Positions 15,682-24,279 of a stretch of DNA of 64,000 nucleotides are shown piece by piece. The notes beneath the pieces were generated by a model that saw nothing but the letters and a program-made list of their open reading frames with translations, was not told the DNA's origin and did no database searches. How positions within the stretch are numbered: the stretch's first letter is position 1; the number at the start of each line of letters is the position of its first letter. The position numbers were made by a program, and so were the translations under genes. The DNA comes from Nocardia terpenica (GTDB lineage Bacteria; Actinomycetota; Actinomycetes; Mycobacteriales; Mycobacteriaceae), in the NCBI RefSeq assembly GCF_013186535.1, contig NZ_JABMCZ010000003.1:2232001-2296000 (forward strand). The letters run 5' to 3'.

Positions 15682-16685
15682 TAGCGGTCGGCCGGTACCA
15701 GCTTGAGCTGCTTGGTGGCCTCCGACAGGGGCACCAGGTCGATCTCGGTGCCGTGCAGCGCCACCATGGTGCCGAACTGCCCGTCGTGCACGGCCTCGGT
15801 GGCGTGCACGCCGAAGCGGGTCGCCAGCACCCGGTCGTAGGCGGTGGGCTTGCCGCCGCGCTGCACGTGCCCGAGCACGGTGGTGCGCACCTCCTTGCCG
15901 ATGCGGCGTTCGATCTCCACGCCCAGCTGATGCGCGACGCCGGTGAAACGCTCGTGGCCGTACTCGTCGACGCCGCCCTCGCGCAGCGCGAACGACCCCG
16001 CGGCGGGCTTGGCGCCCTCGGCGACCACGCAGATGAAATGCGAATCCCCGCGCTGGAAGCGGCGTTTGATCATCGTGCAGACCTCGTCGACGTCGAAGGG
16101 CACCTCGGGAACCAGGGTGAGGTGCGCGCCCGAGGCGATGCCGCAGTTGATCGCGATCCAGCCCGCGTGCCGGCCCATGACCTCCACCAGCATCACGCGC
16201 TGATGGGATTCGGCGGTGGTGTGCAGGCGGTCGATGGCGTCGGTGGCGATGTCCACGGCGGTGTCGTGGCCGAATGTGGCGTCGGTGCAGTCGATGTCGT
16301 TGTCGATGGTCTTGGGCACCCCGACGACGGGGACGCCCTCGTCGGACAGCCAGCTGGCGGCGGTCAGCGTGCCCTCGCCGCCGATCGGGATGAGCACGTC
16401 GATGCCGTTGTCGTCGAGCGTCTGCTTGATCCGGCCGAGCCCGGCCCGCAGCACATCCGGATTGGTGCGTGCGGTGCCGAGCATGGTGCCGCCCTTGGTG
16501 AGCAGGCGGTCGGTGCGGTCGTCGTTGTGGATGTGGATCTTGCGATCCTCGAGCAGACCACGCCACCCGTCCTGAAAACCGACGATCGCGTCGCCATAGC
16601 GGCCGTTCGCGGTGCGAACGACGGCCCGGATGACCGCGTTCAAGCCTGGGCAGTCCCCGCCTCCGGTCAAGACTCCGATGCGCAT
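15654..16685 (-). CDS. pfkA: 6-phosphofructokinase
   Basis: A 343-residue phosphofructokinase, committing step of glycolysis. The N-terminus GVLTGGGDCPGLNAVIR is the nucleotide loop; IGGEGTLTAAS (residues 101-111) and VPKTIDNDIDCTD (from 123) are the phosphoryl-donor and catalytic motifs; MGRHAGWIA and LGHVQRGGKPTAYDR bind the sugar phosphate. Gly in GGEGT is the ATP-type residue, while Lys125 in PKTIDND is seen in PPi-dependent and in the Streptomyces-type group III ATP enzymes, so ATP use is likely but not certain. Position matches Rv3010c, though here signalling genes separate it from gatA and gatB. Confidence 0.95.
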   Translation of the reverse strand: MRIGVLTGGGDCPGLNAVIRAVVRTANGRYGDAIVGFQDGWRGLLEDRKIHIHNDDRTDRLLTKGGTMLGTARTNPDVLRAGLGRIKQTLDDNGIDVLIPIGGEGTLTAASWLSDEGVPVVGVPKTIDNDIDCTDATFGHDTAVDIATDAIDRLHTTAESHQRVMLVEVMGRHAGWIAINCGIASGAHLTLVPEVPFDVDEVCTMIKRRFQRGDSHFICVVAEGAKPAAGSFALREGGVDEYGHERFTGVAHQLGVEIERRIGKEVRTTVLGHVQRGGKPTAYDRVLATRFGVHATEAVHDGQFGTMVALHGTEIDLVPLSEATKQLKLVPADRYQEAAAFFG

Positions 16686-16779
16686 GCCCGCTATCTTGCC
16701 GGGCGCGCGCCGATACCGCAGCCCCGCCCCCGATGAATCCTGGGTAACGACGCCTTGGTCGGCGTGTCTGGATTGTCCG

Positions 16780-17808
16780 TCAGTGCGCGCCGGGGCAGTG
16801 CCCCACCGGCAATTCCCCCAAATGCTTGCCGATCAGCGTGACCATCTTGTCGAGCATCTGGGTGCCCTCGGTGAAGGAGCCCGAATTGGCCTGGGCGGCA
16901 AGGGCGATGGCCATCTCGCCGCCCGGGGTGGTGACCAGGCCGAGCTGGCGGACCAGGTAGTTGCCGTTCGGGTCCGGCCCCCAGCCGCCCTTGTACTGGG
17001 CGTTGTCGAGATGGCCCAGGCCCCACTGCTGCCCCCAGACCACCTTGCTCATCAGGGTGGTCACGGTGTCCGCACCGGGCAGGCACGGCAGGTGCGCGGT
17101 GAAGCGCGCCTGATCGGCCAGCGCCCAGGCGGCCTGGCCGAAGGCCGAATAGTCCGGCCGCGCCCGGGTCGCGGGCACCGTGGTCGTGGTGTCGCCGCCG
17201 TCGCGCAGCACCGCCTGCACCGCCTGCGCCGCCGCGTCCGGGGTGCCCAGCGACTGCCACAGGCCGTCGGCGGCGGTGTTGTCGGACTCGGTGATCGCGG
17301 CCGACATCTGGTAGGTGCCGGTATTGCCGTTGGTGCGGAGCACGGCCAGGGCGAGCGGCACCTTCATGGTCGACCACGCGGGTCCGGTGGTCCAGTTGCC
17401 CATGGTGACCGGCCGGTCGCCGCCGACGGCCTGGATCGCCATGCCCGCGTGCCCGTTCAGCGACGGCAGCAGATCGGCGAAGTCGGCGGCCAGCGAGCCC
17501 GGCAGCGCCACCACCGCGCCGGTGCCCGACGGCGCGCTGGGCCGGGCGATGGTGGCGGCCGGGCCCGGATCCGAATGCGAGGAGCACGCCGGAACCAGCA
17601 GCAGCGCGCCACAGCAGAGCGCGGTGAGCAGTACGCGGATCCGCTTGCCCGGCCGGATCGTCCGGCGGCGTCCGGCGGCGTGCGCGGGACCGGCTGCGGC
17701 CGTGGCCGTTCCGGCGCCGCGCTCTCCGCCCGTTGCGAAAGTGCCCGATAGTGGGCACAATTCGCGCGCCGGGAATCGGTTGTCCGGCCGCGATTGCGGT
17801 GCGTCCAC
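16780..17808 (-). CDS. Lipoprotein, class A beta-lactamase-like serine hydrolase 1
   Basis: A 342-residue protein with a hydrophobic stretch and lipobox (LLLVPACSS) and the three class A beta-lactamase landmarks: Ser-x-x-Lys in WSTMKVPLA, Ser-Asp-Asn in TESDNTAAD, and a Lys-Gly-Gly box in KGGWGPD. It therefore probably has the penicillin-binding fold and acts outside the membrane, as a weak beta-lactamase, a carboxypeptidase or a sensor. GTG 17808 is fixed by GGAGG seven bases before it, leaving about 50 residues before the lipid-anchor segment, which is unusually long. It is paralogous to the next gene upstream. Confidence 0.82.
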   Translation of the reverse strand: MDAPQSRPDNRFPARELCPLSGTFATGGERGAGTATAAAGPAHAAGRRRTIRPGKRIRVLLTALCCGALLLVPACSSHSDPGPAATIARPSAPSGTGAVVALPGSLAADFADLLPSLNGHAGMAIQAVGGDRPVTMGNWTTGPAWSTMKVPLALAVLRTNGNTGTYQMSAAITESDNTAADGLWQSLGTPDAAAQAVQAVLRDGGDTTTTVPATRARPDYSAFGQAAWALADQARFTAHLPCLPGADTVTTLMSKVVWGQQWGLGHLDNAQYKGGWGPDPNGNYLVRQLGLVTTPGGEMAIALAAQANSGSFTEGTQMLDKMVTLIGKHLGELPVGHCPGAH

Positions 17809-17933
17809 CCGTCTACCTCCAACATCAGGGGTGGCCGGAAACCGTTCCACCCGTAGTCGAGGCATTCTGTGCCGTTCCGGGCGTGCGGTCAAATGCTGTG
17901 ACCGCAAGTGTCGCTAATGCGCCGAATCCCCTG

Positions 17934-18857
17934 TCACGCGCGGCATTCGCCGCCGCCGAGTTCGTGCACGTGCCGGGCCAGCAGCGCGGCCAGCTTGTCC
18001 AGCATGGCCGTCGCGTCGTCGTACAGGCCCGAATCCGGTTGGGCGGCAAGCGCCACCGCCAGCTGCCCGGACCACGTGGGGACCAGCCCGAACTGGCGCA
18101 CCAGGTAGTTGCCGGTCACGTCGTCGGGGCCCCAGCCGCCCTTGAATTCCGCGCCCACGAACGCGCCCAGGCCCCAGCTCTGGCTGGAGGTGATCTGGCC
18201 CATCAGGTCGACCACGCGGGAGGCGTGGTGCAGGCAGGGCAGCCGGGAGGCGAAGCGGACCTGGTCGAGCAGGGTCCACACGGTGGAGCCGAAGGCCAGC
18301 GGATCGTCCACCGACACCTGCCCGTCGGGGTTGTGCCGCTGGGCGATATCGGTGGTGGTGTCGCCCGCCTCGCGCAGCACCGCCTCGACCGCGTCGGCGG
18401 CCTGGTTGCCGCCGCCCAGCGCCTCCCAGAGCGCCTGCGCCGCATCGTTGTCCGAGGCGGTGATGGCGGCGGTCGCGGTATCGGTGAGGCCGACCGGGTC
18501 GTGGCGCAATGCGGCCAGCGCCAGCGGCACCTTGATGGTGGACCAGGCGATGCCGGTGGTCCAGGTGCCCAGGGTGAGGGCGTGGTCGCCGCCGACCCGC
18601 ATCACCGCCAGTCCCACGGTGCCGTGCAGATCCTGCTGCAGGTTCGCGAAATCGGCGGCCAGGGTGGCGGGGACGCCGAAGCTCTCGTCGACGGGATCGG
18701 CGGTGGGGTGGGGTGTTTCGGCACCGGGCGAGGCGACGACCCCGACGGGCGCGGCGGTGTCGGCGTGCGCGGCGCACGCCGACACCGCCAGCATCGCCGA
18801 CAGCAGCGCGGCGCCGCGGAACCCCCTGCGCCGCAGGCGCTTGCGCTCAGTAGACAT
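17934..18857 (-). CDS. Lipoprotein, class A beta-lactamase-like serine hydrolase 2
   Basis: A 307-residue paralogue of the adjacent lipoprotein. It has a short basic N-terminus (MSTERKRLRRRGFRG), a signal with lipobox (LAVSACAAH), and the boxes WSTIKVPLA, TASDNDAAQ and FKGGWGPDD. Its ATG lies inside the last codons of the Ser/Thr kinase gene (about 11 bases of overlap), so the two are translationally coupled. This suggests a kinase with an envelope-facing serine hydrolase as partner or output; that link is an inference. Confidence 0.82.
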   Translation of the reverse strand: MSTERKRLRRRGFRGAALLSAMLAVSACAAHADTAAPVGVVASPGAETPHPTADPVDESFGVPATLAADFANLQQDLHGTVGLAVMRVGGDHALTLGTWTTGIAWSTIKVPLALAALRHDPVGLTDTATAAITASDNDAAQALWEALGGGNQAADAVEAVLREAGDTTTDIAQRHNPDGQVSVDDPLAFGSTVWTLLDQVRFASRLPCLHHASRVVDLMGQITSSQSWGLGAFVGAEFKGGWGPDDVTGNYLVRQFGLVPTWSGQLAVALAAQPDSGLYDDATAMLDKLAALLARHVHELGGGECRA

Positions 18858-21588
18858 ACACCACCGCGTTCTCACCGCCGCTACAGGTGACCACCCGGCC
18901 CGAGGTTGTGCAGGTCATGGTGTAGGACCGGCCGGTGACCGGGCTGAGGGCCACCACCGTGGCGGGCTGCGACCCGGCGGATGCGGCCTGCGCGTAGGCC
19001 GCGCGCACCGCCTCGGCGAAACCGCAGGACGTGACCGAGGTGCCGGTGGCCGCGTGCGCGTACTTGCCTTGTGCCGCACCGGTGCTCTGGCACGCGGTCG
19101 CGCCGGGCGGCGGGGTGGCCGCGGCCGAGGTGCTGGTGGCCGCGCCCGTCGTGGTCGCGGCCGACGGGGACGGGCTCGCGGTGGCGGCGCGGGTGGTGGG
19201 GGAGCCGGTGGATATCGCCACGGAGGTACCCGGGGGCTTGTTCAGCACGTGCCAGCCGAACGCCGCCACCACCGCGGCGAGGGCGACGCCGAGCACGCCG
19301 AGGACGATCGGCACGGCGATGGAGCGCTTGTTCGCCCGCCGGTCGTCGTATTCGTCGGCGGCGTAGTCGCTTCCGCCGTAGTGCTCGTCGTAGCCGTACC
19401 CCTCGCCCTCCTCGTAGCCGTACTCGTCGCCCTCGTAGGCGGTTTCGGCACCGGGCTGCCGCAGATCCGAGCGCGGCAGGAATTCGGTGCGCGGCGGCAG
19501 TTCCCACGGCGCCGGGGGCCGTGGCGGCGACTGCTGCGGCAGCGGGGTGAACTGAAACTCGCCCGGCCGCACCAGTGTCGGATCCGACGGGTGGATCACC
19601 GGGAGATCGCTGCCGGTGTCGTGCTCGTCCCCCTGCTTGGCAGGCGGAATGATCCGCAGCGTACCCGTGGTCGGAGGCTCGAACCCGTGCGCCTGCGGAT
19701 CGGTATCCTCGGCATCCGACGGCGCCCGATCGCGCGCCATGAACGTGGTCGGGGAATCGGCCGTAGACGGCCGCCCGGTGCCCACCCCCGTCGGCATCAC
19801 CGTGGTCGGCGCCCCCGCCACAGGCGGCTCCCCACCCTCGTCGAGCGGATACCCCCGCGGCGCAGGCTCCTGCCCCGCCTCGACCGGAAACACCCGAGTG
19901 GGATCCGCCCCCCGCGGCCGCATCTGCGCCGCAATAGTCGGCCCCTCCGGCCCGAACGGCTGAAAAGTGGTCGCCTCGTCCCGCATCCGCACCCCGGGCA
20001 TATCGCGCCCACCCCCAGCCCCGTAACCGCCGGGTACAACATCGGCACTGGTCTCACCGGATGCCTCGTAACCACCTCGCGCACTCCGGCTTTCGGGCCC
20101 GCCCTCACTCACCGACGCGCCATATCCGCCTTGCCCGCTCCCGGGGCTCGGTGCGCCATGGGTGTCTTGCCCGCTGTCGCCGACTGGCTCGCCGTATGTG
20201 CTGCTGTCGTTGGCTGGTGCGTCGTACGTGTCTTGTCGGCTGCCGCTGGCTGGCGTGCCGAACGCGCCTTGTCGGCTATCGCCGACTGGCTCGCCGTATG
20301 CGTGCTGTCGGCCCTCGCTGGCTGGCGTGGCGTACGTGTCTTGTCGGCTCTCGCCGACTGGTGCGTCGTATGCGTCTCGTCGGCTGTCGCCGACTGGCTT
20401 GCCGTATGCGTGCTGTTCGCTGGCTGGCGTGGCGTACGTGTCTTGTCGGCTCTCGCCGACTGGTGCGTCGTATGCGTCTCGTCCGCTGTCGCCGACTGGT
20501 GTGCTGTTCGCCTCTTGTTCGCTCCCGTTGTCCGGTGTGCCGTAGCTCTGTTCGCTGGTGCTGACCGGTTCGGCGTAGGTGGCGCGATCGTTTTCGGCGT
20601 CTGGTGCCGTGTGCGGGACGGGTGGGTTGCTGCTGCGTAGCGTGTTGAGGGCGTTCAGGGCGAGGTAGGTGGTGGCCTCGGTGCGGGAGGGGGGATTGAC
20701 CGGCGGTGGTGGGTGGGGGGTGTCGGGGGTTGGTTGGGGGGTGCGGTAATTCGGGGACAGGCCGATGGCGGCGCGGGCGGCGCCTGCGAATTCTCCGGCG
20801 GTGGGGTAGCGGTCGGCGGGGGTCTTCGCCATGGCGTGGGCGATGACCGCGTCCAGGGCGGGCGGGACGTCGGGGCGGTGCAGGCTGGCGCGCGGCGGGG
20901 GTTCGGACAGGTGGGAGCGGATGAGCACGCTCACGCTCTGTACCGGGAACGGGGTTGCGCCGGTGAGGCATTCGTGCAGCACGCAGCCCAGCGAGTAGAC
21001 GTCGGCGCGGCCGTCGACCGGGCCCACGTCGAACCGCTCGGGCGCCATGTAGATGTAGGAGCCGATCGCGGTGCCCACCAGCGTCATCCCGCTGTCGCCC
21101 TCGCTGCGGGCGATGCCGAAGTCGGCCAGGTACGCGAAATCCGCCTCGGTGACCAGCACATTGGCCGGTTTCACGTCGCGGTGCACCAGCCCGGCGGAGT
21201 GCGCGGCATCCAGCGCGTCCGCCACCTGGTCGACGATCGCGACCGCCCGCGCCGGATCCATCGGGCACTCCCGGCGCAGCAGCGCACGCAGATTCTGCCC
21301 GCGCACCAGCCGCATATCGATGTAGAGAACCCCGTCGATCTCACCCCAGTCGTGAATCGGGATGATATGCGGCTCGGCCAGCCGCGCCGTCGCCTGCGAT
21401 TCGCGGCGGAAGCGTTCCTGATAGCTCGGATCGTGCGCCAGCTCCTCGGGCAGCAACTTCAGCGCAACGACCCGCCCCTTGCTGGTGTCATAGGCTTCGT
21501 AGACCTCGCCCATGCCGCCCCTGCCCAGCAGTGAGCGCAGCTCGTACGGGCCGAATCGGCTGCCGGCCCGTGAGCGCGGTGCGTTCAC
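18847..21588 (-). CDS. Transmembrane Ser/Thr protein kinase with repetitive linker (Pkn2)
   Basis: A 913-residue Hanks-type kinase. Kinase domain at residues 13-275: LGRGGMGEVYEAYD, Lys44 in VALKLLPEE, LVHRDVKPANVLV and LADFGIARSE. About 480 residues of Ser/Gly/Pro/Asp-rich linker follow, including imperfect repeats such as RDAYDAPVGESRQDTYATPA that occur twice and related shorter units. One transmembrane helix lies near residues 757-780, then a small external domain with three cysteines. GTG 21588 is preferred to GTG 21603 because GGAGG stands eight bases before it. The external part has no PASTA repeats. Confidence 0.92.
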   Translation of the reverse strand: MNAPRSRAGSRFGPYELRSLLGRGGMGEVYEAYDTSKGRVVALKLLPEELAHDPSYQERFRRESQATARLAEPHIIPIHDWGEIDGVLYIDMRLVRGQNLRALLRRECPMDPARAVAIVDQVADALDAAHSAGLVHRDVKPANVLVTEADFAYLADFGIARSEGDSGMTLVGTAIGSYIYMAPERFDVGPVDGRADVYSLGCVLHECLTGATPFPVQSVSVLIRSHLSEPPPRASLHRPDVPPALDAVIAHAMAKTPADRYPTAGEFAGAARAAIGLSPNYRTPQPTPDTPHPPPPVNPPSRTEATTYLALNALNTLRSSNPPVPHTAPDAENDRATYAEPVSTSEQSYGTPDNGSEQEANSTPVGDSGRDAYDAPVGESRQDTYATPASEQHAYGKPVGDSRRDAYDAPVGESRQDTYATPASEGRQHAYGEPVGDSRQGAFGTPASGSRQDTYDAPANDSSTYGEPVGDSGQDTHGAPSPGSGQGGYGASVSEGGPESRSARGGYEASGETSADVVPGGYGAGGGRDMPGVRMRDEATTFQPFGPEGPTIAAQMRPRGADPTRVFPVEAGQEPAPRGYPLDEGGEPPVAGAPTTVMPTGVGTGRPSTADSPTTFMARDRAPSDAEDTDPQAHGFEPPTTGTLRIIPPAKQGDEHDTGSDLPVIHPSDPTLVRPGEFQFTPLPQQSPPRPPAPWELPPRTEFLPRSDLRQPGAETAYEGDEYGYEEGEGYGYDEHYGGSDYAADEYDDRRANKRSIAVPIVLGVLGVALAAVVAAFGWHVLNKPPGTSVAISTGSPTTRAATASPSPSAATTTGAATSTSAAATPPPGATACQSTGAAQGKYAHAATGTSVTSCGFAEAVRAAYAQAASAGSQPATVVALSPVTGRSYTMTCTTSGRVVTCSGGENAVVYVY

Positions 21589-21660
21589 CGGTGAAACCTC
21601 CACATCCCTGGGCAGGGTGCGATACCCGTGCCCGGCGTTCCACCGGGGTTGCCTGCCCCT

Positions 21661-22359
21661 CTATGGAGCCGATTCTCCGGGTGCGACCACGCCGTGGTCA
21701 AACGCGAAGACGATGGCCGCGGCACGATCTCGTAACCCTAGCTTCCCGAAAACGTGTCCTACGTGGCTCTTTACGGTTACCTCCGAGATACCCAACTCGG
21801 ACGCGATCTCGGCGTTGACCCGCCCGCGCCCGATCAGCCGCAGCACCTCGAATTCGCGCGCGGTGAGCTCGTCGAGCCGGTTGCGCTGCGGCATGGGCGC
21901 GGGCCGCACCGATCGGTAGGCCGACAGCACCCGCCCGGTCACCGACGGATCCAGCCAGGATCCGCCCGAGGCGACGGTGCGCACCGCGCGGATCAGATCC
22001 TCGGCGGGGGAGTCCTTGAGGATGAACCCGGCCGCCCCCGCCCGCAGCGCCCCCGACAGCAGCTGGTCGTCGTCGAAGGTGGTGAGCACCAGCACCGGCG
22101 GCGCGTCCTCGCGGGCCCGCAGCGCGCGGGTGGCGTCGATGCCGCCGATGCGTTTCATCCGCAGATCCATCAGCACCACGTCCGGGCGCTGGGCGGCCAC
22201 CGCGGCGGGCACCTCGTCGCCGTCCGCGCATTCGGTGACGGCGAAACCGTCCCGGCGGCGCAGGATTCGGCGCAGGCCGCCGCGCACCAGTTCCTGATCG
22301 TCGACGACCAGCACACCGACCGTGTCCTGATCGACGGCCGAGGGAGATTCCGAGATCAC
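21661..22359 (-). CDS. NarL/FixJ-family response regulator (RR2)
   Basis: A 232-residue regulator with receiver domain (acidic pair at residues 20-21, phospho-acceptor Asp65 in VVLMDLRMKR, Lys in ILKDSPAEDL) and a LuxR-type helix-turn-helix (LTAREFEVLRLIGRGRVN, then ISEVTVKSHVGHV). Its ATG overlaps the stop of the kinase gene HK2 (ATGA), so the pair is one unit. Pkn2 follows about 70 bases downstream on the same strand. Confidence 0.94.
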   Translation of the reverse strand: MISESPSAVDQDTVGVLVVDDQELVRGGLRRILRRRDGFAVTECADGDEVPAAVAAQRPDVVLMDLRMKRIGGIDATRALRAREDAPPVLVLTTFDDDQLLSGALRAGAAGFILKDSPAEDLIRAVRTVASGGSWLDPSVTGRVLSAYRSVRPAPMPQRNRLDELTAREFEVLRLIGRGRVNAEIASELGISEVTVKSHVGHVFGKLGLRDRAAAIVFAFDHGVVAPGESAP

Positions 22360-23714
22360 ATGCCCTCCTGAAGTTTCCGGGTCACCGTCGTGATGGCGTC
22401 GCGCACCAGCCGCAGCGGATCGTCCGCGCCGGTGGCGGGACAGACCAGCGTCGACTTGCCGGCCAGCGGGATACGGACGTCCACCTGCCAGCCGTCGTCG
22501 CGGGGCCCGGCGGTCAGCGTGCCGCCGAGCAACTCGGCCCGCTGCCGCATCCCGGAGATCCCCATGCCGCGCCCGCGCCGCGCCGGTGTGCCGTCGGGCA
22601 GCGTATTGGCCACGCGCACAGTGATATCGGCGGCGGTCACGGCGATGCCGAGGGTGACCCGCGCGCCCGGCGCGTGCTTGGCGACATTGGCCAGCGACTC
22701 CTGGCTGATCCGGTACAGCGCCAAACCCGTACTGGCCGAGACCACATCGGGATCACCGGTGAGCCGGTAGTGGACCTCGAGCCCGGCCCGCACGAAATCC
22801 TCGACCAGGCCGTGAATGTCGTCGAGACCCGGTTCCGGGGTGATGCTGGCCGGGCGCTGATCCAGCAGGCCGACCGTGTGCCGGATGTCGGCCATCGCCT
22901 GACGCCCCAGCCGCTCGGCGTCGGTGAGCGCGTCGACGGCCTCGTCCACATCGCCGTCGGTCTGCAGCGCGTGCCGGGCGGCGGTCAGGTGCAGCAGCGT
23001 CACGCTCAGCGAATGCGCGATCACATCGTGCACCTCGCGGGCGATGCGGCGGCGCTCCTCGTCGGCGGCCTGGGCGGTGCGGATCTCCTGGGTCTCCCGC
23101 TCCTGATACAGGAACCGGCGCTGGAACTGCAGCATCAGCCCGACCATCCAACCCAGCACGATGGATGTCACATAGATCGGCAACTGCCGGTCCACATGGT
23201 CCATCGCATAGAAGATCAGGAACTCGATGATGACCGCCGCGGACCAGAAGATGCTGATCCGCTTGGGCGCGATCGCGGCGATCATGCCCGCCATGACCGT
23301 CGGCACCAGCACCGAAACGTCGGGGGAGACCGGCTGGGCGAGGAACAGCGCCTCCGAGGCCAGTGCCGCGAGGCCGAACACCGCCGGTCGCGGCTGCACA
23401 TCGAAAAAGAAGAACAGCGGATAGCAGATCACCAGCAGCGCTACCGCCACGAACGGCAGCCCGGTCGGAAAATAGCTGTGTCGCTGCGCCGCCGCCGCGG
23501 TCGCCGTGATGACCACCGCGACATCGGCGATCCAGACCACGCCGGGCGGATAGTCATAGGACAGCTGCTCGATGCGACGGCGCAGCGTGCCCGCCGGATC
23601 GTGGGCGAATTCCACCGACCGGTCCCGCAGCCGCGTGAGCACGGCCTTCGGATGGACGACCGAGACCATCCGCCCGAACCGGTTCGGCCGCTCGATGGTG
23701 CTGGTCACCTCCAT
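22356..23714 (-). CDS. NarL-type sensor histidine kinase (HK2)
   Basis: A 452-residue membrane histidine kinase with about six transmembrane segments between residues 65 and 205 (FPTGLPFVAVALLVICYP and others), a cytoplasmic linker, HisKA_3 with phospho-acceptor His229 (RRRIAREVHDVIAHSLS) and a HATPase domain (RGMGISGMRQRAELLGG). Partner is RR2, with which it overlaps by four bases. It is divergent from a small unknown gene and an ABC exporter operon, the usual setting for drug- or envelope-responsive systems. ATG 23714 is chosen; an internal ATG at 23669 is possible. Confidence 0.92.
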   Translation of the reverse strand: MEVTSTIERPNRFGRMVSVVHPKAVLTRLRDRSVEFAHDPAGTLRRRIEQLSYDYPPGVVWIADVAVVITATAAAAQRHSYFPTGLPFVAVALLVICYPLFFFFDVQPRPAVFGLAALASEALFLAQPVSPDVSVLVPTVMAGMIAAIAPKRISIFWSAAVIIEFLIFYAMDHVDRQLPIYVTSIVLGWMVGLMLQFQRRFLYQERETQEIRTAQAADEERRRIAREVHDVIAHSLSVTLLHLTAARHALQTDGDVDEAVDALTDAERLGRQAMADIRHTVGLLDQRPASITPEPGLDDIHGLVEDFVRAGLEVHYRLTGDPDVVSASTGLALYRISQESLANVAKHAPGARVTLGIAVTAADITVRVANTLPDGTPARRGRGMGISGMRQRAELLGGTLTAGPRDDGWQVDVRIPLAGKSTLVCPATGADDPLRLVRDAITTVTRKLQEGM

Positions 23715-23771
23715 ATCTGCAAGGCTAGCCGCCCGAATGGCCGCCCGGCACCCGCCCGTGGCCGGGGCTGC

Positions 23772-23791
23772 GCTCCTACCGGGGTAGGAGC
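23772..23791. promoter_or_regulatory. Palindrome between HK2 and the ABC operon
   Basis: GCTCCTACC and GGTAGGAGC are perfect 9-bp inverted repeats separated by GG. It lies in the divergent promoter region, 57 bases from the HK2 start and 111 bases from the opposite gene, and is a good candidate operator for RR2. The core TACCGGGGTAG recurs with one change before HK1 (9800-9810). Confidence 0.55.
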
Positions 23792-23902
23792 AGAAGTCGG
23801 GTCCTCGGCACGAGGTAACGGCGGTTGCACGTCCGTAGCGTGGGTCCCACAGCGCCCGGTCACACCGAGATCCCGGGCGATCGGACGGAAGGGGCAGACA
23901 CC

Positions 23903-24223
23903 ATGACATGGGCCGATCTGCACGCCCGGACCGCCATCCTGCATGAGGTGCTCGCCCGCGCCGCCGCGGATCCGGCCAGCCCGGGATTGTTCTACGACCT
24001 CCCGGGGTGCGATCGGTTGTTCGGCGGGCCCGGCGGTGTGCTGGCTGCCCTGCACTACCGATGGAACAACCACCTGCGGGCGAAGGTGGACCAGGCATTC
24101 GCGCACGGCCGCACGGCCGCCGACGCCTACCTGGAGTTGGCCGCCGAACAGCCGGTGCTGCGCGCGGTGCTCGACGCCCAGGACGCGCGGCGCTGGCAGG
24201 ACACCCGGGCGCTGGCCCGCTGA
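23903..24223 (+). CDS. Small cytoplasmic protein, unknown
   Basis: A 106-residue protein with no recognised domain. It is largely helical, with conserved-looking GLFYDLPGCDRLFGGPGGVL and FAHGRTAADAYLEL segments, and no signal or membrane segment. GGAAGGGG eight bases before ATG 23903 supports the start. It is the first gene of the unit leading to the ABC exporter and is divergent from HK2, so it is probably controlled by the same system. Confidence 0.65.
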   Translation: MTWADLHARTAILHEVLARAAADPASPGLFYDLPGCDRLFGGPGGVLAALHYRWNNHLRAKVDQAFAHGRTAADAYLELAAEQPVLRAVLDAQDARRWQDTRALAR

Positions 24224-24279
24224 CCGGGCCGTACTCGAATGCGCCGCAACGACAATCACGAGACCGAGGGGTGAAGTCC

